The translations under genes were made by a program, and so were the position numbers. DNA of 64,000 nt, from the NCBI GenBank assembly GCA_009829735.1, contig CM020619.1, positions 20,899,816-20,963,815 of the forward strand, given 5' to 3'. Each line of letters starts with the position of its first letter. Position 1 is the stretch's first letter. The notes under the pieces are model-generated. The model saw only the letters and a list, made by a program, of their open reading frames with translations. It searched no databases and was not told the origin of the DNA. The DNA is from Pyropia yezoensis (lineage: Eukaryota > Rhodophyta > Bangiophyceae > Bangiales > Bangiaceae). Below are positions 1 through 12,520 of the stretch, one piece after another.

Positions 1-801
1 CACCCCCAGCGGCTGCGGGTGCGGCCGGCGGACGCTCCCCCCAAACCCCCCCCCGCTGCGCCGGCGGCGACGACGGCGCCGGCAGCCCGCCGGCGGGCGG
101 CAGCGGCAACCGGCGGGCCCCCCCCCCCCCCCCAGCCCCCCCCGCGCCGCCTCCCCCACCGCCCGCCGGCTAGCGTGGCAGTGGCGGTGGTCGGGCCGCC
201 GCGGGTCGGTCGCGGCGCAGTCGGCGGCGGCGTCGCGGCGGGATAGCCTGTGCTTGCTTGGGGGGGTGGGCGGGGGTGGGGGGGGGGGGGGGGCAGCCAC
301 TGCTCGATTGTGGCGCTTGGCCGGGCAGGGTGGGCCGAGGGCGGCAACTACGGCTACTGCGTGCGGATGCCCATGGTGGGCATGGGCGTGGCTGTGGTGG
401 CTGGAGTGGTGGTGGGTGCTCCCCTCTCCCCCTACCCCCCGCCGTCTCCACCGCCGCCAGCGCCGCAGCTGCTGCCGCCGCAGCCGCAGCTGCCGCCAGC
501 ACCACCACATCCATCAGCGCGAAACAACGTAATCAATGAGAGCTCCGCCGGCCAGGGCGGGGCGAGCCGGACCATGCCCGCCGCGACGGCGGGACACTAG
601 CAGGCACCACCGCCGCGGCGGCCGCGCCGCCACCCCTGCAGCTGCCGTACCCACCCACTGGCGGCCGTCCCCCGCCCTGCGACGGCCGCCCCCTCTACGC
701 CAGCAGGCTGCCGCCTGAACACCACGGACGGGTCCGGAATCGAGCCACGCAAGCCAAACCGAATCAACGTGTGGCCAGGAGCAATTTGATATTGCAAACA
801 C
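1..801. other. GC-rich low-complexity region, no supported gene
   Basis: The stretch is extremely GC-rich with proline/alanine/glycine-coding triplet runs. A run of 16 C lies at 118-133 and a run of 16 G at 278-293. Open frames exist on both strands but are low-complexity, overlap one another and carry no recognisable domain, so none is called as a gene. Confidence 0.5.
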
Positions 802-3791
802 GTGGACCAATCAATTGGCGTTAGCGCGACAACAAGGGCATCTGCTTCACAGAGGAGCTTCGCTAATTATTCGGCCGGTCTCACATCAACGCATCACACG
901 GATGCGACACGGATTTGCGGTGTTGGATGTGGTTCGGCAAAGGCCGCGGGCACCGCCGGAGAATTCTTGTGGCCCAGAATGCGTGCGCACTTGGCGACTG
1001 TTCTGGGAGATCCTGCTGTGAACCCCCTTACGGAACTGATCATTCTTTGGAAATCGGCCATAGCCATGAACGCGACCACCGTGGCTGCGACAGTCACCTG
1101 TGACAGTCCTGTCCCCCACTCGAAGGCACTTCGCAGCGAAGGCCAGGAGGTGCCTCTCAGCTACATGGTCGCCACCGATGTTGGTGTCCTTTCCACCGCC
1201 GACGTTGTCCCGCGCATCGACGGCCACATCGGCGAACAGGCTGCACTCCGCGCGAGGGCGGCGAGGTCCGACGCCGTGCGCGTGGCAATCTCCCTGAAGG
1301 CGATGCGCCCGTCATCGGCTGGGAAAAAGGGCGGTACGTTGGTGCGACTGTCGGGAGGGCGGTCGCAGTCACCATCAGGCGGCTCATCCTCGACACCACG
1401 GACAAGGTCAGCCATCTCCAGTCGGCCTGTGCTTCAATCTGGGAACACGTGTAAGAACACGTGGCGATGGATATCATTTGATAATTTTGATCAATATCGC
1501 ATAATTTTACTAACGATCGATCGTTTCTTGAAATGTCACAACCCTGAAGGTGTGGCGATGCAACAGGCTCGTTGGACACACGTGGCGAGCGATCGCTCGA
1601 GGGCTGAACAACCGATCCGCGCAACTTCGAAGTGGGATCCCACAGAAAGCAGACAACTCAATACTGGGAAGTCCAAGCACTTGTGTTCGGGAAAATACCT
1701 CCACATGTCCGCGAATAGACTTCCAGAAACGCGATTCCCGATTTCACAATAGAATACGTTCCCTCCATGAACGTAAAGGAACCGTGACCATTCGCCAGCA
1801 CGTAACCATGAAGTGCCCAAACGGCCTGGAACGGCGGCCAATCCAGGCCATAGAGGCCCTTCGGCACGCTAGATCGGCACGGAATCCGTGCAGAAGGCCC
1901 CCGTACGGCCTCTCCAGAGGTGGGGGGGGTCCGACCTCGCCACGCGAGACCTGGTCGCAGGGCTTTTCTCACGCAGATTGACCGCGTTGTGTGGCGAGAG
2001 ATGGATACCGGCGCTGTGTGCGAGCCAGTCTATTGGCGCATTCTCTATGTAAGGTGGCTACTGCGACCACTAAGACTGCTCAGGTCATGAACGCCGTATT
2101 ATATACGAAGCCGCGTGCATTTTGCACATGTGAGCAAGGCACCCCTGGGGGGGGCCCGGAGCTGCCATGTGGGTGGGGGGGCATGGGGCGCCAGTACGAC
2201 GCCGCCGCCGGGTTGCAGCCGTCGGACGGGGTGGGGGGGCGTGGGGCGTCAGTACCGCGCTGCCGCCGGGCTGCCGCCACCGGACGGCTTCCGCCACTGA
2301 TCAACTGTCGCGACGGGCAGGGGGGGCGGCGCCCGCTGCGGGCGCCGCTCGCCAAAGCGCCATCGGAATCAAATCAGTACTGGGAAAAAGTGGGGGGGCT
2401 GGCGACGCCGCCCTGCCCCAGACAGGAAAGAGCGCTGGCTTAGGGCGCGAACAAGGAGCGGGTTGGAGTCTGAAGTGTGGTGCGGGGGCTACGTGCGTCC
2501 GGTTGAGCTCTGCGGGGGCTGCTTGCAGGCGCTGGGGTGGTCCCTGGGGGGTGCCGGCGTGATAGAAGGGAAGTGCTGCGACAGCGACTTTCTGGGGCTG
2601 CGGGTGCGGCGGCAGGGACTGTGCCGGTGATGAGCTGGAAGCAGCAGCGCCGGGGTGGATGCCTCCTCTATCGCCTCTTGCAGGCGTCCTGCGGTACCTT
2701 TTGCACGCCACGAGCACTTGCGCCGCCTCCCAAAATGCATTCCCGCGCTATGATGGCTTTGGTGGCCGGCACGACCGTCACCAGGCCCCCCTCGTCAGGC
2801 GGAGGGCCGGGGGGGGCACAGCCCCGGTGGGCGGGCTCCAACGCCTGGTCTCTGCTGCAAATAGTCTCAGAAAGCATAGGGAGGTGGCGGCAGCGCGCCG
2901 CGTTCTTCCCGGCGCCAGTAGCGCGTTCGAGGGCCGCCTGCGAGTACCGCCGGCGCAAGGAGTTGCCGCAGCTCGGCGGGCGGCGCGGGCAGCGACCCTT
3001 CTGCCGGTGACCGGGGCCGACCGCGACGAGAAAAACGTCGAGTGCGTGTCGTGCGGCGATTGCAGCAACAGGCGACAGAGGTCCGACGAGATTTGTGGCG
3101 GGTAAGTGGGCGGGGCGGAGGAGGCCGCGGCAGAGGGTTGGGGGGCGGGGTTGGTGGGCGCGGCGGGGGGGGCGCGCATGTGCGTCAGGCGGGGTGGGGA
3201 GGCCGCGCCGGTTGGCGGGGGGGGACGGGGAGTCCGAGGAAGCGGCGGCGCAAGGAACATGTCGGGGATTGGGGGAGGGGCGGAAGGCGTCGGAAAGAGG
3301 TCACAGTGTCCACGGGTAGGGAAGCTCAGGATCCTCAGCCCCCCCCCCCCCTGAAATGCCGACATGGCCCAGTGTTGTCGGCCTCGCCGTCGAGCGTGCG
3401 GTACGATCACGTACCGCTTTAAACCAGGCCGTCGGCACAAACCTCGGCATCGGCACGATGCTGCGTAAGGCACCGGAGGGAGTCCTTCTGGACAGACTCG
3501 CCGAGCTGATTCTTGCTCATGCAGTACCCATATCCCCGAACCCGGTGTGATGTTTTAACGCTCATTCAGAGATCTTGTGCTCAGCATTTCCCTTTAATTT
3601 ATGGGCATTCGCGTATTTGCGCAAGCGCATGATTCGCGTCGGCGCGACGTGGTGTTGGTGTCATCCCTCATTTCGGCACGATAACACACAACTCGCAAGC
3701 AACCGGCAGGCGTTGCCAGCACTCGCGCCGTTCCGCGGATGGCCCAAAAAGCACCGCACGCAGCGAGTCACCACGGCGCGGGCGAAGTCGT
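802..3791. other. Unassigned region left of element A
   Basis: I see no recognisable gene. A 316-codon frame on the plus strand (802-1752) begins with GTG, has no domain and is overlapped by comparable frames on the minus strand. An AT-richer patch lies at about 1470-1540. At 2500-3480 long frames on both strands are arginine/alanine/proline-rich and probably reflect base composition. The right edge stops at the LTR of element A; the last 200 bases show no similarity to the element that lies beyond the other end of A. Confidence 0.4.
2173..2289. repeat. Imperfect tandem duplication, period 58 bp
   Basis: Two adjacent units each begin GTG7C and continue with TGGGGCG, CAGTAC, then a GCCGCCG-rich part and a CGGACGG end. 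The T of the first GTGGGGGGG is at 2174 and of the second at 2232, giving a 58-bp period. The second unit differs by scattered substitutions. Confidence 0.6.
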
Positions 3792-4246
3792 TGTGGCAAA
3801 AACCTCTCGCCCACGCGGCACCCAAGTTGGGGCGGTGTACAAGGGCTGCCTCCCGTGTCGGGGGAACCGGAAGAAGTGCAAGTCGCACACACTCTATCCC
3901 TGTTGTGGGGCAATCCCCCCACGGACAAGCAAGAAGATGGTGTGTGGTCCAACAGTTTCTTGGTCGGGACGGGGAAGCAGGGCCAAGCCCCGCTGTCACT
4001 CCCCTTATCCCCCTAGAGTCCTTTCAGAATCTCCCACCCCAGCACCTGCCCACCGGGCCACACGAAAATTCAAGACGATAAATGCAGAAAGCCCTCAAAT
4101 CCAAGTTGGATTTACTACTAAGCTAACTATCCCAAACTTAGGGAATATGGACCCAAATGCAGGGGGAGGAACGGATCAGGCTAGTGGCCTGCCGTCCCTT
4201 GCATTGCACGTGTTGGCCCCCCTACCTGGGGGTCAACACTGCCACA
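3792..4246 (-). repeat. 3' LTR of element A (455 bp)
   Basis: It begins TGTGGCA and ends TGCCACA on the plus strand. It is 14 bp shorter than other family LTRs because one of two short CACTCAGAATCT-type repeats is missing. It belongs to the same sequence subfamily as the LTRs of B and C. A plus-strand open frame crosses the whole LTR (3739-4353) and carries the same cysteine cluster as in the other copies. Confidence 0.9.
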
Positions 4247-4259
4247 CTCCCCTCTCCTC
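4247..4259 (-). other. Polypurine tract of element A
   Basis: On the minus strand this reads GAGGAGAGGGGAG and directly abuts the 3' LTR. The identical 13 bases adjoin the 3' LTR in B, C and fragment F, as expected of the plus-strand primer of a Ty3/gypsy element. Confidence 0.85.
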
Positions 4260-4583
4260 AGTTCCGACCGACCCGGTCGGCCCTGTGAGGGGGTGCGTAA
4301 ACGCACGTCTCGGCGTTGGGGGCGCGACTTGCTGTCCCCCCTCGAGAACGTAACGTGGACGTGGAGGCGGTCACGTTGACCGCCCCTCTCCTCAAGTTTG
4401 CCCACTTGGCAGCTTGCTCTCCCGGTTTTCACTTCACCATCGCCAACACATCCCCTTCTTCTTCCCCTGGGCCGCCCCACGCTGGGGAGGCCACCCATCT
4501 ACCCACGATCCGAGCCCCCCTCAACTCGAGGCGGGTCCCGTGCCGCTGTAGCAAGGGCGTCTCTTCCAAACTTGGGGAGAGCC

Positions 4584-6364
4584 ATGGCGTCCCCGGGGGT
4601 GGAGACGGACTCCCTTGACGAACGTATGGAGGACACCTCCTACGGTGCAGCACCCGCCGGGACTTCCGGCGGGGGCTCCGCGGCTACTCCGGGGGTTGGG
4701 ACTCCCGCGTCACCCGGCTTTGGGTTGACGGCGGGATCTCCCCCGGAGGCGGGACACGTTGTCCCGCGTGAGGCCTTGGGGCGGTGGTTTTACCCCGCTT
4801 GGCCTCTGTATGAGGAGGGGTGGACTGTTCTTCGCTGTGGCCGACTTGGCACAGCGATGGGTCGGGTGTGGGACCGCCTACGGGAGAAGTATCCCCGTAG
4901 GGTCGGGTTCCCTGTCGGCTTCAGGACGGACCAGTTTTCCTTCCTGGAAGATGAGGAGGTCCAAGACGTACAGCGGGCCAAGGCCATGGTGGACCGCGGG
5001 GGAACTATCCCGGGTCCCGGCGACTTGCCGACCTTTACTTGGGACGCGGTGGCAACTCGCCCCCCGTATCTTCACGAGGCTGACCCGCACACTCATCACT
5101 TTGATGTGCGGATGGAGAAGGACTGCCGGCGAGGTCCCTTCTTGGTGACCTCGGCTCAACTTGAGTTTCCGCAGCAGTCCGCTGCCAGTAAGGAGCAGTA
5201 CTACCCGAAGAAGCCCGAGTGGTGGCCTCAAGTTGAGGTCCCCTACGGGCTCCCTGCGTTGCTACCACGGTTGCTCGACCACTTCGGCTCCGTCATGTTG
5301 ACGGCTAGCCCAGATCACCTGGTCTGGGCCATGTTGGCCACCCAGTGGCTCCTCGAGGTCATGTCGACCTGGGTGTCTTGTGTCCAGCGGTGGGGGATGC
5401 TCTGGCATCTTCCCCTCCGGCTTATCCAAGGTTTGGAACAGCTCACCCCTCAGCAAGTTGCTGAGGGGTGCTCATCAGGACAACTCACTCTACTTGAGGA
5501 GATGCTCCGCCTCCACAAGTTTATCGAGTGGGAGAGCATCAAGCACAAGTTGCGCCGCCCCACTCGTGGGCCTAAGGACGATGGCGCACTTCGCCGGTTC
5601 GTATGGGTCGCTCGTGAAATTCACGACGGCCGTGTGGTACTACGAAAGGGGTTGGGCATCGGGGACTACCCGTATGCCCCGGGGGTGGATCGCCACACTG
5701 CGCCACCCCCGGACAAGGCCATAGTGATGGCCGTGCCTTCTCATGATGACCACATGACTCAAACCACTGCGGGAGCCCCGAGTTGGTGTTACCGGCCACG
5801 CCTCTGACCTCAGAGATGATGATCACCACTTTGGTGCGCACCATCTCCTGGTTGGCCGCGTCGACCGCAACCCTTCAAGTTTTCGAGACTCCTCAACTGC
5901 AGGAGCGCGTTCGTACTGCGGTCGCGACCGCGAGTTGCGAGTCGGTGGCGGAGTTTATGACGGCCGAGTTGGCTCGCATCGGGGCTATTATGCCCCAGCC
6001 AGCCCCAATTGGGCGTGGCAAACGTCGTGCAAGCCGTGCATACTCGCCTCCTCGCCGTCGTCGCCGACGCTCACGGCGCTCTCCCTCCGTGTCGGAAAAC
6101 GAGTTGTCTTACTCCGTCTCGGAGTCCTCCACTCCGTCAGAGTCGGAGTCGGTCCGGCGTCTGCGTCGCCAACTTGCGCGCAAGACTAAGCAGAAGAGCA
6201 GCCGCGGTCGTCGCCACTTGCGCGACCGTGAGGGGCGCGACGGTTCCGACTTGGAGCCGCCGGCCCCGTCGACTGGTGAGGAGCGTTATCGGCGTGGGTC
6301 TCGGCGCTCGCCTCCACGTGAGGGCGAGGGCCGTGGGGTGGGAGAGTCTAGCATGCATGCCTAG
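4584..6364 (+). pseudogene. Reverse-strand SR-domain gene of element A (deletion copy)
   Basis: This gene lies on the strand opposite to gag-pol of element A. I chose the ATG at 4584 because it sits in GCCATGG and the same Met is kept in B and C. An upstream open extension starts inside the leader, and its downstream Met is not conserved in C. The protein has a Pro/Gly/Ser-rich N-terminus, a conserved Trp/Tyr-rich central region and an Arg/Ser-rich C-terminus rich in RRR, SRRS and SPP motifs. Relative to copy B, 163 bp are missing after codon 392 or so, between two short AAGT/GAGT direct repeats near 5780. This shifts the frame: the first frame stops at 5807 and the rest continues in another frame from about 5783. 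It ends tail-to-tail with pol, 111 bp away. The family is unknown to me. Confidence 0.8.
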
Positions 6365-6475
6365 TTGGCAGCTGCCTTTGTTGTGAGAGTGTGAGGGCTA
6401 GGGCTGTAGTTAAAAGCCACTCTGCGTACCAGTTCGACTTGAAGGACTCTCTTGGCACTGTTGCTCGGCCTTCCC

Positions 6476-9400
6476 TCACGTTGAGGGGGGGCTGTTAGGG
6501 TCTATCTCATTCCGGGCACAATATGCCCGGACCTTCTCAGCGGGAAGGTCCTCCACATATTCCCACGTATCATCCTTGGCTTTGTAGCCGAACCAACGCA
6601 CCCTCAACATGAGGCGGTATGTGTCCTCATCCCGGCCGTGGTCGATGAACTTATCGAACACGTACTCCTGCGGGCCCTGTTTGGCCGCTGGCAGCGAGAG
6701 GAGGCGCCACGCTTCCAATGCACGCGCCCAAGCTGGGTCGCCTGCAGGCGGTGGTGCAACTTTGACCACGTCCTGTCCGTTCACTGTGCGGACCCCATCG
6801 TCACTTTCGATGGTGAAGCGCCGCCCATCAGTACGAAGGACCTGGTACGGCCCCTTCGTCTGGAACACCAACTTACCCCCAGTTGGGGTGTGGGAGTGTA
6901 CCAGTACCCAGTCACCCTGCTCGGGGACATGCTTAGCATTGCGCACCTTTTTGTCAAAGGTACGCTTGTAGCGCTTTTGTGCTTTGTCCATCTCAGCCCT
7001 GACTTTAGGAATGAGGTTTTCAAGCCTAGCAGCGAACTCCGCCTTACTCTCAGTAGGAGTAGGCGTACTGCCACTACCCTCCTCAGTTGGGAGCGACCGC
7101 CGCACGGCAATAGACCGCACACGACGGGGGGTCACAAAAGCGAGGGGTACTTCCCCGGTAGATGAGTGAACCTGCGAATTGTAGGCAGCAGTAAGGATAG
7201 AAATGTATTGGTCCCACGTCATCACGTGCTCACTCACATAGTGGCGCAGCTGTCGAACAATAGTTTTGTTGAAGCGCTCCACCTGCCCATTAGTTTGTGG
7301 GTGGTAGGGGGTGGCATAGTTTGCCTTAACCCCCAACATATCCAGCACTCCCTGAAACAGTACAGACGCAAATTGCGGTCCATTGTCCGATAGTGTACTA
7401 TCTGGGATGCCATACGCGGCAACCCAGTGATCTAGGAAGGCTGACACGACCGACATGGCCGTGATCTCTGCCCGTGGGATCGCTCGGGTAAGTTTCGTGA
7501 AGCGGTCACAGATGACCAGGAGGTACTGGTTGCCCTCCTCGGTCACTTGCAGTGGCCCAAGGATGTCCATTGCCAACGCGGCAAAGGGCTCCTTGGCTGG
7601 GAACAGTAACATAGCCGTAGTAGGCCGCCGTTCCATCAGACGGTTGTGCACACAACTTGTGCAGGCAGCCACCCAGCTGTAGATGTCCACCACCATGGAC
7701 GGCCAGTAGTACCTGGTCCTCAGGGTCTGGTACAGTTTACTAGACCCCAGGTGTCCACCTGTGGGCGCGTTATGCTCCCTCTCAAAAGTACTGTCCTTGA
7801 GGGATGCGGGGACGACAAGTTGTTCGGTCCCCTGGAATACCCCCCTCCTCATGAGGAGGCCATCGTCTCCGGTAAAGAACCGCGTCTCCACCACCGTATC
7901 CAGTGTATCCCTCTGCGACTTGCAGAAGGGATCCTCGGCCTGGGCTTTCACCACCTCGTCCAGGGACAGGGGCAAGTACTTCTTGTTCCCTGGCGCCTCG
8001 GGGTTCAACGCCTGACCCGAGCGCGTGACTACCCCCACGATGGGGATGTCCTCATCGACTGGGTTAGTGTCCAGCCCCTCGGTAGGTACCCGAGAAAGGC
8101 CGTCGGCAAGGACATGTTGCCTGCCAGGTCGGTACTCAATATCAAAGTTGAAGGGTGCCAGTCGCACCCTCCACCGGTTGAGACGAGGGTTCGTGCAATC
8201 CGTCTTAAAGATGAACTGCAACGCGCGGTGGTCACAGCGGATGAGGAACTTCTCACCCTCTAGGTAGTGATGAAGTGACGTCACCGCCCACACCACTGCG
8301 AGTCCTTCCAACTCGGTGACTCCATAGTTCTTCTCGGCCGAGTTCAGCCCCTTGCTGAAGTATCGCACCGGCAAGTACTCCTTGTCCGGCTGCTGCTGAA
8401 GCAACACACAACCAAGTTGGTCGTAGCTAGCGTCCACATCCAAGATGTTGTGGCCTCCCAACCTGGGAATAGCCAGGATAGGGGGCTTCAGCAGAAGGCC
8501 CTGAAGAGTCTCAAAGGATTCCTGCTCCACCCGACTTGGGGGAGGCAGGTTCTTCGGTAGCGTCGAGCTAACTAGCTCATTCAATGGCTTCGCCACCTTG
8601 GCGAAGCCCTTGGTGAAACGTCGGTACACGTTACACATCCCGAGGAAGCTCCTCATCTTGGTCTGGGTCCGGGGGTACTGAGCCTTACGGATGGCCCTCA
8701 AGTTCTTCTCGTTGACACTGAGACGCCCCGGACGGACAACATGTCTCAAGTATTCCACCTCTTGAGTGAAGAGGTGGCACTTACTTGCCTTCAGTGACAC
8801 ACCGGCGTCAGCAAGTAGCTTGAACACCTGACCAAGATGGCCAATGTGTTCCTCCGGACTTCGGGAGAACACAATGATATCGTCTAGGTACACGAGACAG
8901 ATCTGCCTCCGTACTCCGGCCAGAATCATGTCCATAGCGCGCTGGAAAGTTGCCGGCGCGTTGCACAGTCCAAACGGTAGTCGCTTGCACTGGTAGGTAC
9001 CACAGTGACAGGTAAAGGTAGTTTTATGCCTGTCTTCCGGGGCAATGGGAATTTGTCAGTACCCCGCGTTACAGTCCAGGGTAGAGAACACGTTTGCCTC
9101 CCCCAGAGAGTCCAGACAGTCATCCATCCCAGGGAGGGGATAACTGTTCTTCACCGTGCTCTCGTTGAGCTTACGGTGGTCGATACAGAACCGGGGGGTC
9201 CCATCAACTTTGGGGACGATAACCACCGGACTCGCCCACTCGGCGTTGCTGGCCTCGATCACATCGAGGGCCTCCATGCGAGCGACTTGCTCCTTGACGA
9301 GGGCCCTTGAACGGGGTCCTCCCCTATACGGTTGTTGACGTATAGGGGGTGCACAGGGATTCAACTCGATCCGGTGTTGGGTGGCTCTCATGAGTCCCAA

Positions 9401-10459
9401 CTGACCATCCCACAACTTGTGATATTGGTCCAAGAGGCGTTCAACTTGAACCTTCAACCTGGGTGGGACACCCTCCATGTTCACATGGGGCCGGGGAGAG
9501 GCGGCCGACTTGGCTTGATGCTTTTTCTTTCCGGGCTTCGGGTCGCTACTCGCGCCCGCATTGAGGGTGACCGCTACTACCGGTCCCTCATGTTGGTCGA
9601 TATAGCCGAACTTGGCTCCCAACTTGAAGTACTTGGGCGACGAGCTCAGGTTTATAACCTGTATCCTCCACGGGACTCCGGCTTTGGAGTCCATCGTGCC
9701 AAGAGCAAAATGAATTTGGTGCTTGCGAGCAAGACGGGGGTGAGGGTGCACCAACCCGTTCCCCGTATAATCAGTTACAACGTCAACGTGCGCCACCGAG
9801 TTGGGGGGCAACGTGACTTTACGGGCTAAACGCAGGGTAGCAGTAAACCCTTCTCTCACAGAGCAAACAGGCTTCGACTGTGAGACTGTCACAGGAGCCA
9901 CAGACTTTCCCTTACCAAGGATGGCGATAGTCTCCCCATTCATCAACTTGACCCAGTACTCAGGGCCACAAATCAAAGGCACTTGTGTAACAACATAAGG
10001 GGTACCCAGAAGCAGGGGTACCAATATATTCTCAACTACTCCATAGGTCACGTCGACCTCATGGGTTCCCAACCTAGTTGGTAGGGTCACGGCACCAACG
10101 ATGGGAAGTACCCCACCATGGATATCGATCAGATGGTTGGCTTCAGACCTCCAGCGTTGGAGCTTCACCTCCTTTGGTAATAGCGACTTGCGTATCAAGG
10201 AGGCTACTGACCCAGTATCAAGTACGATACGGGCACAACAGGCACGGCCGGGGGCAAGTTGCACCCGTCCAGCCACCTGGAAGTTCTCACCCGTCAGCAC
10301 CGCGATGACCCGACGTGGGTTTACGTTCTTGGGGAGTCCTACCCGAGGTGGGCGGACTCCCTTAGGTCGCCGCAGTATCCGGCACGGTTGGTTCGTCCTC
10401 TTGACCCACTTGGCCGAGGCTGCCGTTGTGAGCTTCGGACGGCCAGCTCCAACGGTCAT
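6476..10459 (-). pseudogene. pol: pol of element A: protease, reverse transcriptase, RNase H, integrase, chromodomain
   Basis: The polyprotein gene starts with an ATG that overlaps the gag stop (ATGA). The aspartic protease keeps the DTGS active site, which B and C have lost. The reverse transcriptase keeps YLDD. RNase H acidic residues, the integrase CTSC zinc-finger end, and the DDE residues (in MDILGP, LSDNGPQF and GQVERF) are present. The last 60 or so residues form a chromodomain (VRWFGY and DDTWEYVEDL), expected to bind methylated histone and steer integration. One TGA replaces the Trp of the GYWQI motif of the reverse transcriptase, near 9052, separating the 467-codon front part from an 819-codon rear part that is otherwise open. 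The same TGA is in copy B. Confidence 0.92.
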
Positions 10460-12401
10460 TCGTTTCCCGCCGACTTGGCGTCGGAATCCGAGGGCGAAAG
10501 GGAAGACGACGAGTCCGAGGACGACGTGTCCGCCTCCTCCGCCGAGGGTGTGGCCACCGCCACTACTGGTCGAGTTCCACCCTCGCGGCGGGAACGTACT
10601 TTGTTCGCAGCCGTCTTCTTACTTGCAGTCTCAACGAGTTGTTGAATGCGTTTTCTCAAAATAGGGCAATCATATGCCCAGTGTCCATCATAGTTGCAGT
10701 TCCATCACCGATGGTTAGTTCCCGGAGAAGTCTTCCCGACTTGGGAAGCCGACGAGGTACCCTGGGAAGTTCCCACGGCAGCTACCACCCTCTCCTTGCG
10801 GAGTCGGCGTGCCTCTCGTAGCTCTCTGGCCTGGCGCGCCTCTTCTTGTTCCTTAGCCAAATCGGCCTGACGCTCCTGGCCTTGTTCCTCCCGCAACTTG
10901 CGGTAGGCCTCACCTCTGCGGTAAGCGAACCTAGCCAACTCGTCCAGTGTCGCTCGGGCAGTATTATGCCCCCGGGTCGCCATCCGGACTGACCAATGGA
11001 GTCTCTCCACAAACCGACTCTTCCCCACAGCTTGTGGATGAAGAAACCCACGAAGATTGTTGAGCTGACGGACTCGCTCCGCAAAGAACAACTCGTCCTC
11101 AGCCTCTTCCTGATTGGCTTGCGTGAACTCCTCGACTTGAGAAGCCAACGCTGCTTCATCCATCATGGCTCTCAACAACCAGTTGACGAGCTCCAAGAGG
11201 ACGTCACCTCACCAGCGCCTCCACTAGAGGAACTGGGCATGACGGACATGAGCTCTGTCCGTAGGTTGCCCTTGGTAAACTCCTGTAGCATGTAGAAAGC
11301 CATGCCCTCACTTATGGCACTGTCGTCGCAGGCTTTTGTGAAACGACGTAGAAACTCAAAGACACGTCGGGGGGGAGTTCCATCCCACTCCGCTTTGTGC
11401 CCAAAAGAGTGAAGTGCATTCTTCTTGGCACGGTCCATAGCTCGGGCCTGAATCGGACCGTACGCCACCGACCTGATGTGGAGGGCGTAGGTCTCACAGT
11501 CAAAGATCCTCTGGTAGACCGGGTTGGCTACCTGGATCTTGGGCGGCACCTCACGTTGAGGGAAATGCCGCTGAGGCAATGGATTGAAATGACCCGCACT
11601 GCCTGCCGTCTGCCGCGGCGAGCTTGGCGTGGCTACCGGCGTCTCCGAAGGGAACTCCCCCACAAAAAGCATGCCCCCCACCGAGAATGGTCTGGCTCCC
11701 TCTTTGTGAGTCACAGGGGTCGCCCCCGGTTCTGGGCGACCCGAGACAAGCAAAGGCAGGGATTCCCTCTGCGTCTGCAGGCTCGAAAGCCTCAGTCCGG
11801 TCTGGACATTGACACCATCTGGCAAACTCGCCACAATCTGATTCAGAATAGTATTCGTCATCGTGACCACCAGGTCCGGCAAAGTCTGCCGCAACGCATT
11901 GGTCGCCTCCCGACGGACAGTTTCCGCGAGGAGTGGATTGACGACTCCAGTTGAGTCTCGGTCCGCCTCTGGGAGTCCACCTGAGGGGTAACCACGATCC
12001 TCAGGGGTCTCAACCGGGGGCATGGGCACGAGCCCATCGCCGACCAACGGAGGTCCGCCGTCCTCCAAAAGCCTAGTTGGCGACGGCTCCAAGCCAAAGT
12101 TGGCTCCAGCCCGAGTGGATCCCGCGGGGACAGTCCTCACCCCTTGGGACGTTCCCGTTGAGTGTACCAGGCGGTGGCCAGGCTTCGGCCCACCAACATC
12201 AGAATTGTAACCCGAATGAACTCCCGACTGAGTCGGGGTAGCCTGTTCCCCGTCCGTTCTCCCAGTCCTGCTGGCTTGAGGAACCTCCTGTCCCTCTGCG
12301 ACCCCAGGTACACCTACCTGTGTCTCACCAGTATTCAAAGGCACTGAAGCACGTGCGTCACCCGTGTACTCCCCGGACGACGGGGGGTCCGAACCAGCCA
12401 T
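10456..12401 (-). pseudogene. gag: gag of element A (frameshift and stop)
   Basis: This is the structural protein gene of the chromovirus, aligned along its length with the intact 648-residue gag of copy B. The ATG at 12401 corresponds to the one in B and C. The N-terminal third is Pro/Gly/Thr/Ser-rich and the rest is a capsid-like helical region. A single-base deletion near 11190-11200 shifts the frame. A TGA replaces the first Cys codon of the CCHC zinc knuckle, which reads WNCNYDGHWAYDC after the stop. The C-terminus is an acidic serine tract (SSSDSSSS) ending GNE, immediately overlapping the pol ATG. Confidence 0.88.
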
Positions 12402-12501
12402 GTTGGCATACGATCCGTATGATACGGTTAAAGTTTACCGGTACTCTGAGACAGATGGCCCCCCACTCCCGGGTGCACCCGAAGGAAAGGTTTACCTCTG
12501 T

Positions 12502-12518
12502 CCCCGGCTGCTCCACCA
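12502..12518 (-). other. Primer-binding site of element A
   Basis: The minus strand reads TGGTGGAGCAGCCGGGG, beginning 2 bases inside the 5' LTR. It matches the site of B and C at 16 of 17 positions. It starts with TGG, as needed to pair with a tRNA CCA end, but it is not the usual initiator-Met site. Confidence 0.75.
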
Positions 12519-12520
12519 AA

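Noticed and set aside
170-600. Several overlapping Ala-, Gly- and Pro-rich frames
   Set aside because: Frames on both strands reflect GC-rich triplet repeats; none has non-repetitive protein sequence.
802-1752. 316-codon plus-strand frame
   Set aside because: It starts with GTG, has no domain, and similar-length frames overlap it on the other strand; it has no repeat or family support.
6609-8267. Plus-strand frames opposite element A pol
   Set aside because: They are shadows of the pol reading frame and recur at the same places in B and C only because pol is conserved.
9053-9055. Recoding of TGA as Trp or selenocysteine in pol
   Set aside because: The TGA positions (Ser, Trp, Cys) replace different amino acids and no recoding signal is visible; mutation is simpler.
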